This document shows positions 9,860 through 23,100 of a stretch of 64,000 nucleotides of DNA, one piece after another. The DNA is from JAEXOD01 sp963663265 (GTDB lineage: Bacteria > Bacteroidota > Ignavibacteria > Ignavibacteriales > Melioribacteraceae). The position numbers and the translations under genes were made by a program. The notes beneath the pieces are model-generated. The model searched no databases. It saw only the letters and a list, made by a program, of their open reading frames with translations, and was not told the origin of the DNA. The stretch covers positions 248,001 to 312,000 of the forward strand of contig CAXXXM010000001.1 of NCBI GenBank assembly GCA_963663265.2, read 5' to 3'. Every line of letters begins with the position of its first letter. The first letter of the stretch is position 1.

Positions 9860-10621
9860 ATGAAGTTATCAATTAAATCCATTAGTAATGTTGGAGCAGT
9901 AAGAAAAGATAATGAAGACTATTTATTCGATGGTGCACGATTTATTCGCGATGACAAGCATGAATATGAATTAGATGTGGTTGCAGAAGATACTAATATT
10001 CTTTTTGCTGTTGCCGATGGCATGGGTGGGCACAATGCCGGAGAATTAGCAAGTGAAATTGTACTTAAAGAAATAGTAAATTCTTTCAGTTCTTTTGTAA
10101 GAGAGTATCCAAATGCTGAAAATGCAGAGTTAAAAGCCTTTTTTAGCGATGAAATTAAAAGAATTCATAAATATTTGGTTGATGAAGGTAAAAGAGACCC
10201 GGGTAAAAATGGAATGGGTTCTACTTTTGTTGGGTTACTATTATTTAAAGGTAAGTTTTTTGCAATAAATGCAGGTGATAGCCGTTTATATAGATATAGA
10301 GATGGTATTTTGAAGCAAATGACTAAAGACCATTCGTATGCATCTATGTTTGGTCAAGATAGAGCAGCAAGTCATGTGATTTACAATGCTGTTGGAGGAG
10401 GAGAAACCGTATTTAATGATTTTGTTGAGATTACCAACAAAATAGATAGCGGCGACTACTTATTATTATGTAGTGATGGACTTTCTGACATGTTGACTGA
10501 TGATGATATTGAATTAGCCATCAGCTCGGGAAAAAGATATCATGAATTGATGGAATTTGCATATAATGAAGGTGGTAGAGATAATATTTCAATCATTACA
10601 ATTGAACTAAAAATGGATTAA
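9860..10621 (+). CDS. PP2C-family Ser/Thr protein phosphatase
   Basis: This is a 253-residue protein, the usual size of a stand-alone bacterial PP2C. All the metal-binding landmarks are present in order: RKDNED near the N-terminus, ADGMGGH, GMGSTFVG, NAGDSRLYR, LLCSDGLSDM and GGRDNIS at the end. Enzymes of this family use two Mn/Mg ions to remove phosphate from Ser/Thr. There is no signal peptide or membrane segment, so it is cytosolic. It starts eight bases after the FHA gene with GGTGAG as ribosome site and is the last gene of the cassette, where it would reset phosphorylation made by the kinase. The phosphatase assignment is very secure; its specific substrates are not known. Confidence 0.95.
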   Translation: MKLSIKSISNVGAVRKDNEDYLFDGARFIRDDKHEYELDVVAEDTNILFAVADGMGGHNAGELASEIVLKEIVNSFSSFVREYPNAENAELKAFFSDEIKRIHKYLVDEGKRDPGKNGMGSTFVGLLLFKGKFFAINAGDSRLYRYRDGILKQMTKDHSYASMFGQDRAASHVIYNAVGGGETVFNDFVEITNKIDSGDYLLLCSDGLSDMLTDDDIELAISSGKRYHELMEFAYNEGGRDNISIITIELKMD

Positions 10622-10725
10622 ACTTTTATTTATTCATTTATAAGGTATTTCAATCGAAATATATAGTGCTTTTTATAAAAAAACGTCTTTTTTAATAAAA
10701 AAGTAAAATTTAATTAACATTTTAC

Positions 10726-10754
10726 TTGCATTCAGAACGAAAAAGCCTTACCTT
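10726..10754 (+). promoter_or_regulatory. Candidate rRNA promoter 1
   Basis: TTGCAT at 10726-10731, a 17-base spacer, and TACCTT at 10749-10754 followed by TA. The extended -10 resembles the TAnnTTTG box of Bacteroidota housekeeping promoters. It lies about 280 bases upstream of 16S rRNA. Confidence 0.45.
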
Positions 10755-10839
10755 TAATTCTGTCTTTTTTTAAGACTTGTTCATTAAATACTGAAACGAG
10801 AACACAAACAAGAAAATTTAATAAAAAATTAAAAAATAC

Positions 10840-10868
10840 TTGACAAACTCAAAATTAAATGTTAAGTT
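10840..10868 (+). promoter_or_regulatory. Candidate rRNA promoter 2
   Basis: A perfect -35 TTGACA at 10840-10845, a 17-base spacer, then TAAGTT (followed by TA) at 10863-10868. It sits 160 bases upstream of 16S and 42 bases upstream of the boxA-like element, the normal position of the proximal rRNA promoter. Confidence 0.6.
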
Positions 10869-10910
10869 TACAATCCTTGTTTGAATATTAAAGACAAACA
10901 AAAACAAGAA

Positions 10911-10924
10911 AGTTCTTTGAAAGA
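10911..10924 (+). promoter_or_regulatory. boxA-like antitermination element in the 16S leader
   Basis: AGTTCTTTGAAAGA closely resembles the boxA of rRNA leaders (the NusB/S10 site; Bacilli have TGTTCTTTGAAAAC). The same 14 bases occur at 12892-12905 just before 23S, which supports a function in antitermination. Confidence 0.6.
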
Positions 10925-10937
10925 GTGAGTGACTAAA
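10924..10937 (+). other. 5' arm of the 16S rRNA processing stem
   Basis: AGTGAGTGACTAAA is complementary, with one G-U pair, to TTTAGTTACTCACT at 12611-12624 beyond the 16S 3' end. More interrupted pairing continues inward from both arms. Such stems flank 16S and are cut by RNase III during maturation. Confidence 0.55.
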
Positions 10938-11030
10938 GAGGAAAACTTTAGGAGCAATTAGAAGGAAGACAGTACAAGAAAAACAAAAAATACGCAAGCT
11001 TTTGAAATAAACAAAATCGAAGTTGTTTTT

Positions 11031-12574
<1,544 letters not shown>

Positions 12575-12665
12575 GAGTATTTACTTCTGATTGTGAAAAA
12601 GTTTAGAGAATTTAGTTACTCACTTTATATATTGACTGAGCAGCTTACAGAGCTGAAATAGTTTT

Positions 12666-12739
<74 letters not shown>

Positions 12740-12803
12740 CAAGGGTGCTAATGATAATCTGAAGTAAAAAAAAAGCTGTGATGAAGCACCCCTTTGAAAA
12801 GAA

Positions 12804-12876
12804 GGGGCTATAGCTCAATTGGGAGAGCGCCGCCCTTGCAAGGCGGAGGTTATCAGTTCGATCCTGATTAGCTCCA
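12804..12876 (+). tRNA. tRNA-Ala (TGC)
   Basis: The acceptor GGGGCTA pairs with TAGCTCC (one G-U). The D-arm is AGCTCAATTGGGAGAGC, the anticodon stem-loop CCCTTGCAAGG reads TGC, and the T-arm has AGTTCGATCCT. Discriminator A, no encoded CCA. It follows tRNA-Ile by 64 bases in the 16S-23S spacer. Confidence 0.97.
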
Positions 12877-12891
12877 CAAGTAAGAAACACA

Positions 12892-12905
12892 AGTTCTTTG
12901 AAAGA
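12892..12905 (+). promoter_or_regulatory. boxA-like element before 23S rRNA
   Basis: AGTTCTTTGAAAGA is identical to the leader copy at 10911-10924. A second boxA in the spacer would renew antitermination before 23S. It overlaps the 5' arm of the 23S processing stem. Confidence 0.55.
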
Positions 12906-12911
12906 TTGAAT
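12898..12911 (+). other. 5' arm of the 23S rRNA processing stem
   Basis: TTGAAAGATTGAAT is a perfect 14-base complement of ATTCAATCTTTCAA at 16045-16058, after the 3' end of 23S. Partial pairing goes on toward 23S (CTGAAATAAACA against TGTTTGTTTCAG). It forms the long-range stem that loops out 23S for processing. Confidence 0.65.
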
Positions 12912-12992
12912 GAGTAATGTACTAAATAAAGTAGATTACGAACTGAAATAAACAATAATGTAAAAACGAGTAAAGCTTTTAGTAAATATTTA

Positions 12993-16000
<3,008 letters not shown>

Positions 16001-16044
16001 AAAATTTAATAAAAATTATTCGTTTTACTTTTGTTTGTTTCAGA

Positions 16045-16058
16045 ATTCAATCTTTCAA
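16045..16058 (+). other. 3' arm of the 23S rRNA processing stem
   Basis: ATTCAATCTTTCAA is the exact reverse complement of 12898-12911. It lies between 23S and 5S, as expected for the distal arm of the 23S excision stem. Confidence 0.65.
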
Positions 16059-16079
16059 CTAAATTTTGATAGAGTTTAT

Positions 16080-16197
<118 letters not shown>

Positions 16198-16209
16198 TTT
16201 TATTTTTTT

Positions 16210-16241
16210 AGCCTTATCGCTCTCCGCGTTAAGGCTTTTTT
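16210..16241 (+). terminator. Rho-independent terminator of the rRNA operon
   Basis: The stem AGCCTTA / TAAGGCT is extended inward by CGC / GCG across one T-T mismatch, with a TCTCC loop and a run of six T. It begins 13 bases after 5S. Confidence 0.85.
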
Positions 16242-17157
16242 GTTTTAAAATATTATCCTCTCTTTTGTTAACCAAACGTTTAATACAAACATCCATTCCA
16301 TTAAGTCTTTTTTACAAGCTCAATTTTATAAGCTTCATTATACAAATACCGAACCGCAAAGACTTTTCTGAACGGGGATTATTAAGGAAATTATGTTGAT
16401 ATTTTATAGTTGTTTTGTTAGAAAACTACTAACCTCAAATATCCAGCTTTATGCATATGTTTTTCTGTTATCAAAGTGCGACTTCTCTGGTGGGTTTCGC
16501 ATAAATGGTTGTCGATTACCAATAAAACATGTCGAGATTGTCTCAAAAGTATGGGGATAGATAATTATGAGGTCTATAACGAATTATGCGATTTGTTAAC
16601 ATTGCTCACGTTTGCATGTTGACGAACTCATCCCTCGACTCAACAAACCCCGTTGAGTACACCGCCTTCTCTTAAAAAGAGAAGGGGAATGTAAAGAGCG
16701 TATTGCCTTGATATATAATGCAATATCACCATGTAATGGCTATTAATGTGCTTGCATACGAATTATTGTAATTATATATATCCCCTCTTTAGCTGATAAG
16801 GAAGGGGAATAAAAAGGGGTGTGTGCTAAATTAAAAGCAATAATAAAAGACTTTTGATACAGCCTCTTAAGAATTAATATTAATACATTTTCTAATAACA
16901 TTTCGTCCCGCCGGGACTTATATATCCCATTCTAAATTGTTTTATTCTGCAAAATAGTAAAATTAAAAACAGATAAATGAAAAATTTTCAAATACTCAAC
17001 CCCGTTTACGGGTTGGAATTTTGATAGTACAACAAAAAATTAAATATATACACAGTCCTGCAGTATTGCCGGACGACATGTTTATTTTTGATTATAGATT
17101 ATTCGGAATATTCCTATAATATGAACAACCTTCGGCATCCCTTTATTTATGCTACAC

Positions 17158-17227
17158 CCACCTCTGAAGTTGTGGGGAGTTTAGTGTTAAATGGTTACCG
17201 ACATGTGATTGCTATGCAATCATTACG
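17158..17227 (+). repeat. Composite palindromic repeat, copy 1
   Basis: GAAGTTGTGGGG is followed 20-25 bases later by GGTTACCGACATGTGATTGC, a short loop and GCAATCATTACG. The first hairpin has lost its left arm relative to copies 2 and 3. Confidence 0.6.
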
Positions 17228-17251
17228 CAATTTAAGTGATTATGTTTTTAT

Positions 17252-17322
17252 GACTTCAGAGAAGTAAAACGTCGTTAACTAACAGAATGAACAAAAACAA
17301 CCGCACTTCAGAGAAGTGCCAC
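17252..17322 (+). repeat. Palindromic repeat module B, copy 1
   Basis: GACTTCAGAGAAGT, then AAAACGTCGTTAAC, about 25 bases of A-rich spacer, and GCACTTCAGAGAAGTGCCA. The same order, with substitutions, recurs at 51392-51465. Confidence 0.55.
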
Positions 17323-17410
17323 AAAGCGTCCATATAAGTATGTATGCTTACTCAACAATCATTATATAATATATAATTAGATTGAAAAATTAAAGAGGTA
17401 TAAACATATA

Positions 17411-17456
17411 ATCCCAAAAATCATTTTAATCCCAATCATCCCCGTTCAGACAATAT
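17411..17456 (+). repeat. ATCCC...TTCAGACAAT repeat, copy 1
   Basis: An imperfect unit of about 46 bases reading ATCCCAAAAATCATTTTAAT and ending CCCCGTTCAGACAAT. Related copies lie at 17720-17765 and 17872-17921 in the same orientation. Confidence 0.5.
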
Positions 17457-17602
17457 AAACAGTTTAGCCCACTCACTCTGGAGTGGGGATATATACATGT
17501 GTTAATGTTTTCTACCAATAAAGCCATTCTACCGGAATGGCTTTGTATACCAATAAATATATTTTAGTATGTAATCGTAATTTGCAAAATAATTATATAA
17601 AT

Positions 17603-17679
17603 GTTCGACTTCATCGGAAGTCGTGGTTATTATTATATGATTGTAGTTAACGACATGTGATTGCTCCGCAATCATTACG
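17603..17679 (+). repeat. Composite palindromic repeat, copy 2
   Basis: Hairpin CGACTTC-ATCG-GAAGTCG followed by TGG, then AGTTAACGACATGTGATTGC, loop and GCAATCATTACG. The spacing between the two hairpins is almost the same as in copy 3. Confidence 0.65.
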
Positions 17680-17719
17680 TCAAAAATAATTGAGTGGTAA
17701 ATTGTAGAGGTTTAATCTT

Positions 17720-17765
17720 TAATCACAAAAATCAATATAACCACATAAATCTAAGTTCAGACAAC
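17720..17765 (+). repeat. ATCCC...TTCAGACAAT repeat, copy 2
   Basis: ATCACAAAAATCAATATAAC ... AAGTTCAGACAAC; the most diverged of the three copies. Confidence 0.4.
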
Positions 17766-17871
17766 AGGATAATGAAAGGTTAAGTTATGAAGGTTAAAGG
17801 TTGAATGATTGAATAGTCGTTGAAGGAAAAGATTTCAACGGCTTTTTCTATTTAAATAAATATTTGTATGA

Positions 17872-17921
17872 ATCCCATAAATCAATTAAAATCCTTCCAA
17901 ATCCCCATTCAGACAATGTTT
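17872..17921 (+). repeat. ATCCC...TTCAGACAAT repeat, copy 3
   Basis: ATCCCATAAATCAATTAAAA ... CCCCATTCAGACAAT, in the same orientation as copies 1 and 2. Confidence 0.5.
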
Positions 17922-18068
17922 TTGCATTTTAAAATACCCAGACTATGACTAAATTGCGTGTCGTTTCGCCATTATTCATCTCCCTTCGTTGTTATTATTT
18001 GTTTTCTACAACTCCAGATTCGCTTTGTAGTTATTTACGTATTATTTGATATATCGTTTAACCAATTA

Positions 18069-18686
18069 TTAAATAAATAGTCGAACATTTGTTTCTTTAA
18101 CGATTGCTTTGCTATTTGTTAACTGATTTATAGTATTACTAAAATCATTAATTAAATTACTTTTAATTAATAATATAATTGTTTGATTGTTGGAAGAAAT
18201 GGTATCTACAATTTTGCATTCAAATTTAGATATGGTATGGTGGATTGTTTTTAATAAAGAATAATCAAAAATTACTTGTAATTCAGCATATTCAATCTGT
18301 TCTACAATTTTAGCTGATTTTAAAGTCTCAAGGCCTGATAAGTAATATGTTTTACCTAAAGGTCCCACGCCAAGTTTTACTCCTCCAAAGTATCTTATGC
18401 TAACTAATAAAATATTTGTTAAATCAAAATGTTGAATTGCATTCAATAATCGGATTCCGGCTGTTCCGGTTGGTTCACCGTCGTCTGAGTATTTTGTTAA
18501 TTGAGGATTAATCTTATAGGCATAACAAATATGAGTAGAATCATAATATTTCTTTCGTAATTCTAATAAAACTGAATCAGTCGATTCAACAGTAAGAATC
18601 GGGTAAGCTAATCCAATAAATAGAGAACCTTTTTCTTTAATCTTAGATTCGTTGAATTGTAATATTGTTTTTATTTGATTTGACAT
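18069..18686 (-). CDS. YigZ/IMPACT family protein
   Basis: The protein has 205 residues from the ATG at 18686 (MSNQIKT); an ATG six codons upstream is possible, and neither has a clear ribosome site. The N-terminal UPF0029/Impact-N domain is recognisable by SLFIGLAYPI, THICYAYKI, SDDGEPTGTAG and VRYFGG-like ILLVSIRYFGGVKLG. A C-terminal ferredoxin-fold domain of about 70 residues follows, as in E. coli YigZ (about 205 residues). Related proteins bind nucleic acid or influence translation, but the bacterial role is unsettled. It sits at the edge of the repeat island and is transcribed toward it. Confidence 0.9.
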   Translation of the reverse strand: MSNQIKTILQFNESKIKEKGSLFIGLAYPILTVESTDSVLLELRKKYYDSTHICYAYKINPQLTKYSDDGEPTGTAGIRLLNAIQHFDLTNILLVSIRYFGGVKLGVGPLGKTYYLSGLETLKSAKIVEQIEYAELQVIFDYSLLKTIHHTISKFECKIVDTISSNNQTIILLIKSNLINDFSNTINQLTNSKAIVKETNVRLFI

Positions 18687-18749
18687 GGTATTAAAAAAAA
18701 GCATAACTAAATTAGTAAAATAAAATAATTCTAAAATACTAAAATAATT

Positions 18750-19289
18750 TTAATAAAGAAGTACACCAAATCCAGCCCAATATTTGTCGGTTACGGCACT
18801 ATTATAACCAACATTAAACATAAGGTTATATTCAATCATTACACTAATTCCGGCATCTATACCGAAATTGATTTTTGAGTCTTTTGTAGTAAATTTAATG
18901 TAATCCAGTGACTTATCCTGGTATACTTTGTAATTGTGGGTGTTTTGAATAACAACACCGGCTTGAAGGCTTAAAATACCGTTTAAATTAGCAGTACCAC
19001 CGATGGTTAACCCTTCAAAGCTATATAAGTGGTCTATTTTATTACTATTTGCAATTAAATATTCTGTTGGGGTTTTAATGGCAGGACTATAATTGACTGG
19101 GTTGTCGAAACACATATAAAGATTAGCATATCCTCCAAAAATATCAGAGTTTTTATAATAAACTCCTATTGAACCACTAAAATCATAAACATATGAAGCA
19201 GTAAAATAAAATGCTGAGTAATTATATCCTTCTGCTCGAGAAATTGAACACCCTATAAAAACAAACATCAAAATCAAAAACCTTTTCAT
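18750..19289 (-). CDS. Secreted, probable outer-membrane beta-barrel protein of unknown function
   Basis: The product has 179 residues, opening with a signal peptide (MKRFLILMFVFIGCSISRAEG; cleavage probably after Ala). The remainder alternates aromatic and small residues in short strands (YNYSAFYFTASYVYDFSG, INFGIDAGISVMIEYNLMF) and ends in FGVLLY. A terminal aromatic is typical of outer-membrane barrels. No family is recognised. GGGGAA six bases before ATG supports the start. The tRNA-Ala gene lies about 80 bases upstream on the same strand. Confidence 0.7.
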   Translation of the reverse strand: MKRFLILMFVFIGCSISRAEGYNYSAFYFTASYVYDFSGSIGVYYKNSDIFGGYANLYMCFDNPVNYSPAIKTPTEYLIANSNKIDHLYSFEGLTIGGTANLNGILSLQAGVVIQNTHNYKVYQDKSLDYIKFTTKDSKINFGIDAGISVMIEYNLMFNVGYNSAVTDKYWAGFGVLLY

Positions 19290-19369
19290 AAATTCCCCAT
19301 AAAAACAGAAGCACCGTTCAATAAAAAATACTAACTATGTATATATGCCCAAAGTCTTTTTTTAGGTTG

Positions 19370-19442
<73 letters not shown>

Positions 19443-19484
19443 ATAACTATGTCCTAAATATAATAATAATTTATTAAAAAAACA

Positions 19485-19589
19485 TCAGTTAAATAAAAAA
19501 TTTACAACAATTACTATTAAAAGAACAGCAATAAATGTAACACTAAATATAATGTTATCATAATTCTTTTTTGCTATTTTCGAATCCAT
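19485..19589 (-). CDS. 34-residue single-span membrane peptide
   Basis: The frame reads MDSKIAKKNYDN, then a hydrophobic span of about 20 residues (IIFSVTFIAVLLIVIVVNF) and ends LFN. Its ATG lies one base after the stop codon of the upstream HTH gene (TAAAATG), so it could be translated by coupling; AGAAAG inside that gene's end is a weak ribosome site. The charged head and single hydrophobic helix are not expected by chance in intergenic DNA. No homologue is known to me. Confidence 0.5.
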   Translation of the reverse strand: MDSKIAKKNYDNIIFSVTFIAVLLIVIVVNFLFN

Positions 19590-19590
19590 T

Positions 19591-20124
19591 TTATTTTACT
19601 TTCTGAATAATATTATTAATTTCTGATATTGCTAATTTAAGATTTTTTATTTCATTTTCAAGAGTTAAAATCTTATACGATTCACTAATTTTTTGACCGG
19701 TCAATAACCAATTTATATCGCACCCCAACTCTAACAATTTGCTCAATATTTTAGAACCCGGTTCGCGTTTTCCCGAAGTATATTGATTTAATTGTTGAGG
19801 TGAAATACCAAGTGCATCAGCTAATTCTTTAAGAGTAGTAAATTTTTGTTTGGCAAATATTTTTAACCGTTCACCAAGAACTATCTGAAACTCAGTATCA
19901 ATAAATAAATTATCTTCAATAATTTCGTCTTTAAATAAACTTAATTCAGAATGATGTTCTTGTAATATGAACAAAATTTGATTTTCTAAAGTTTCGGTAA
20001 TTTGATTAGAATCGGCTAATAAAAAGTTAAGCGAATTAGGATTTGTACCTAATTTATCGGCTAATAATTTAATACTTATACCACTAGCTTCAATAAGATT
20101 TAGTAATTCTTTGTTTTTTTTCAT
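19591..20124 (-). CDS. XRE-family transcriptional regulator with two HTH regions
   Basis: The product has 177 residues from the chosen ATG at 20124 (MKKNKELL). Two further ATGs at 20136 and 20154 lie in, or just beside, the terminator hairpin of the upstream gene, so the later start is more plausible; no start has a good ribosome site. Residues about 4-40 form a degenerate HTH (ISIKLLADKLGTNPNSL) and residues about 90-145 a full XRE HTH (LKELADALGISPQQLNQYTS, GKREPG). A C-terminal helix (LENEIKNLKLAISEINNI) may form a coiled coil for dimerisation. The target is unknown; it probably shares a transcript with the 34-residue peptide. Confidence 0.85.
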   Translation of the reverse strand: MKKNKELLNLIEASGISIKLLADKLGTNPNSLNFLLADSNQITETLENQILFILQEHHSELSLFKDEIIEDNLFIDTEFQIVLGERLKIFAKQKFTTLKELADALGISPQQLNQYTSGKREPGSKILSKLLELGCDINWLLTGQKISESYKILTLENEIKNLKLAISEINNIIQKVK

Positions 20125-20136
20125 ATTTTTTTGCAT

Positions 20137-20167
20137 AAAAAAAGCCGGATTCATAAGAATCCGGCTT
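20137..20167 (-). terminator. Rho-independent terminator after the 1192-residue secreted protein gene
   Basis: Read on the minus strand: the 11-bp stem AAGCCGGATTC / GAATCCGGCTT, a TTAT loop, then a run of T. It ends just 12 bases before the preferred start of the HTH gene. Confidence 0.85.
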
Positions 20168-20180
20168 AGAATTATGATAA

Positions 20181-23100
20181 TTATTTAATTAACATCATTT
20201 TCTTTGTAACAACGTTTGAACCAGCTTGTAATCTGTAGATATAAGTACCTGAAGAAAGATTAGCAGCATTAAAGTTCATATTGTAAGTTCCAGCACTCAT
20301 ATTTTGACCATTAATCAAAACAGCAACTTCTTGACCTAAAACGTTATAAATTCTTAAGTCAACATTAGAAGCAGCAGGTAAACCGAAACTAATTGTTGTT
20401 GAAGGGTTAAATGGGTTAGGATAGTTTTGGTCAACGAAGAATTGTTGAGGAATAACAGCAGTATTTTCTTCTTCAACACCAACAACTAAATCAGTCCAAC
20501 CTAAGTCTTTAGCTTTTGTAAATGCACTTCCAGCTTTAGTAGCTAAACCATTAAGATCCTCACCAGCAATAATTGCAAATGTTACCCATGAAGTATCACC
20601 AGCAGCCATATTGTCAAGTTTAGTGCCAATCCAGCTTCTGTAATCGCCTTTATCAACAGGTTGAACTTGGTCAATAGTAGAGATATAATCAAAACCATCT
20701 GAACGTATTGTAGCACCTTCACCATTAAAGCTTTTAATTGATTTGTTTCCATCCATACCATTTAATGCAACAACGCCATAATAATAAGGTTTTGTTGTAC
20801 AATATTGATAAACAATATGTCTTGCAAAATCGTAACCACCTTTATTATTGTTGTAGTTTGTACCGGTATTATCAATATCCCAATCAATAAATACACCTGC
20901 ATAAAAATCATTAATAGCAGCTGTTGATTTATTAATAAATCCATATCTTAAATAAACAACACCTTCGTCAGTATTGCTAAGTGAATAAGTAAGAATTTTT
21001 AATTTATAAGGATTTGTTGATTTAGCATCACTTAATACTGCGGAAGTAATTTGATTAAAGTTTGGATCAGTTGTAAATCCATCTGCAAAGAAAGATGAAA
21101 CATTTTGTAAATCTTCAAACAAGAAACTTCCAACATTACCATTAATTGTATCAGCAGCAGTAGTACCAAATACTAAACCACCTGTGTATAATCCTTGTTG
21201 GTTTTTATATGTAACGCCAGGTCCAGAAACTGTACTGTCTGCATAATCAATTGTACAACCAATATCACCATTGTTATAAATACCAGCTTGTAAATCACCA
21301 GTTACATGAGTTAAGAATAATTTACTTTCAGGATTAACGGTTTTATTTACAAATGTAATAACCATTGTATCGGCACATGCAATAATTGGACCAGCATCTT
21401 TTGTTCTTACAGTCCATTTAAATGTTATTTCAGAATTTGTACCCATCAATTGTAATACTTTTGCAGCAGTTAAGCTATAAGTAGTATCTTGTAACGGACT
21501 TGTGGAAAATAAATTAGGTAAAACAACAAACTGATAAATTAATGCATCGTCATTAAAATCAATTGCTTTATTCCAAGTAAATGGGAATGTTTCTGTTTCG
21601 CTAATAACATCAATTTCAACACTATCAGCAGGTGTTAATAATGAGAAGTAAGGGCTTGGAGAAACAGCAACGCCACTTGTAATTCCAGCATATGCAATAG
21701 GGATAATTTGATAACCTTCGTTAACTGTTGTAGAATATTGAGAAGCTATACCTTTTACATTGATTGGGAAAGTAGGAGCAGGATTATCATCACAATCAGT
21801 ATCTTTGTCAATATACATGGTTAATTTGTGTAAACCATCCCAAATAGTCATACTTTTATTTGAATTAGCTGATGGCCAAGCATTTGAACCAGGAGCTAAA
21901 CCGGCACCATTAATTTGAATGTAGCTTCCTTCATAATATTCAGGATTTGCCAATAATTGTTTGATTGAAACAACTGTAGGATCTACAGTAATATTAGAAT
22001 CTAATTTTTGTACCGAGTTAATATCAGAAATCTCTATTTCAGTTAATCCATTATAATGTTTAATAACACCGGTTAACATAAGTTTATCACCAATGTTATA
22101 ATTAGCTACTGTACCGCCTTTATAAATGTTTATACCTGCGGTTTCATCTTGAATAAAATAACTTGTACTATTAGCAGAAGCACTAAAGTTAATTGAAGTA
22201 ACAACACCAATAACACTCAAAGTTTCGTTTAAGTGGTCAGGAATAAAATCATTGTTTGCATCTTCTTTAGCGTAAGCAATAGAAACAGGAAGAGTAACAA
22301 TACCGGAAGTTGTAATTTCAAAGTTATTTACACCTGAAACTACATGAGTTGGATTGACTGTTGGGTTTTCCCAAATCAAAATCTGTTCGTTTGAATTTTC
22401 ATAATAAATTAAATTACCACCAAAATCAACGGCACACTCACCGCGAGTTGAAGTAGTGTTGTTGTCAGGATCTGTAAGAGCAATAGTTACGGTAGGAGTA
22501 GCAGTTGTTAAATCAGTAATAGCATGAACGCCACTTAATATTGCACCAACGCCTGCTTTGTCAATTGATAAATAAAGTACGTCATCAGTTGAAACAGCTT
22601 CATCTCTTTTGTCTAATGTTAAAGAAACAAAATCGCCATCAGATAAAGAAACTTTCCAAACAGCATCTGCAAAAGTTTTAGGAGCTAAACCTGCTGACAT
22701 GTCAAATTTATATACAGTATCGGCAACGTTTGCTGTAGCAGTACGAGCAATAATATACATTGCTTTATCATTGCCAACTTGAACGCTCCAATAATTAATA
22801 TCAGCAACTTCATCTAAAATTTTAACAAAAGAAGTACCAGGGAAAGATGTTGCATCACCTATTACAGCGGCAAAAACACCTTTTGTAGTTGCAACATACA
22901 TGGTTTTTGTTGCACCTGTTCCAACAACGTTAACGTCTAATACAATACCGTTTGTTGGGATTGTATCAGAAGTAAAAAACTGAACATCTTTTACGTCTGG
23001 ATGTACCCTTAAAATTTTCTTTTCGTTATAAGATACAATATAAACAAAACCATCTTCAGCAGCTTCTGGAGAATATCTTCTGTTTGATGTACCAACAAGA

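Larger units (their letters stand above)
16242..18068. repeat. Gene-free 1.8 kb island of short palindromes and dispersed repeats
   Basis: No coding sequence is supported here. The stretch is studded with perfect or near-perfect hairpins of 5-10 bp and small loops, for example GTCCCGCCGGGAC (16913), AACCCCGTTTACGGGTT (17000), CGACTTC/GAAGTCG (17606) and AAAGCCATTC/GAATGGCTTT (17520). It also has CCTTCTCTTAAAAAGAGAAGG (near 16664) and a terminator-like CGTTGAA/TTCAACG with T-run at 17818-17847. Several modules recur inside the island and again at 51117-52013, so this looks like an accumulation site for a REP- or MITE-like family rather than a decayed gene. A GACATGTTTAT word follows one hairpin (17085). 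Confidence 0.6.

Noticed and set aside
10660..10710. AT-only inverted repeat after the PP2C gene as terminator
   Set aside because: CTTTTTTA/TAAAAAAG has no GC pairs and is followed by an A-rich, not T-rich, tail.
16242..18068. CRISPR array
   Set aside because: The palindromes differ in sequence and spacing, there is no constant repeat-spacer period, and no cas genes are present.
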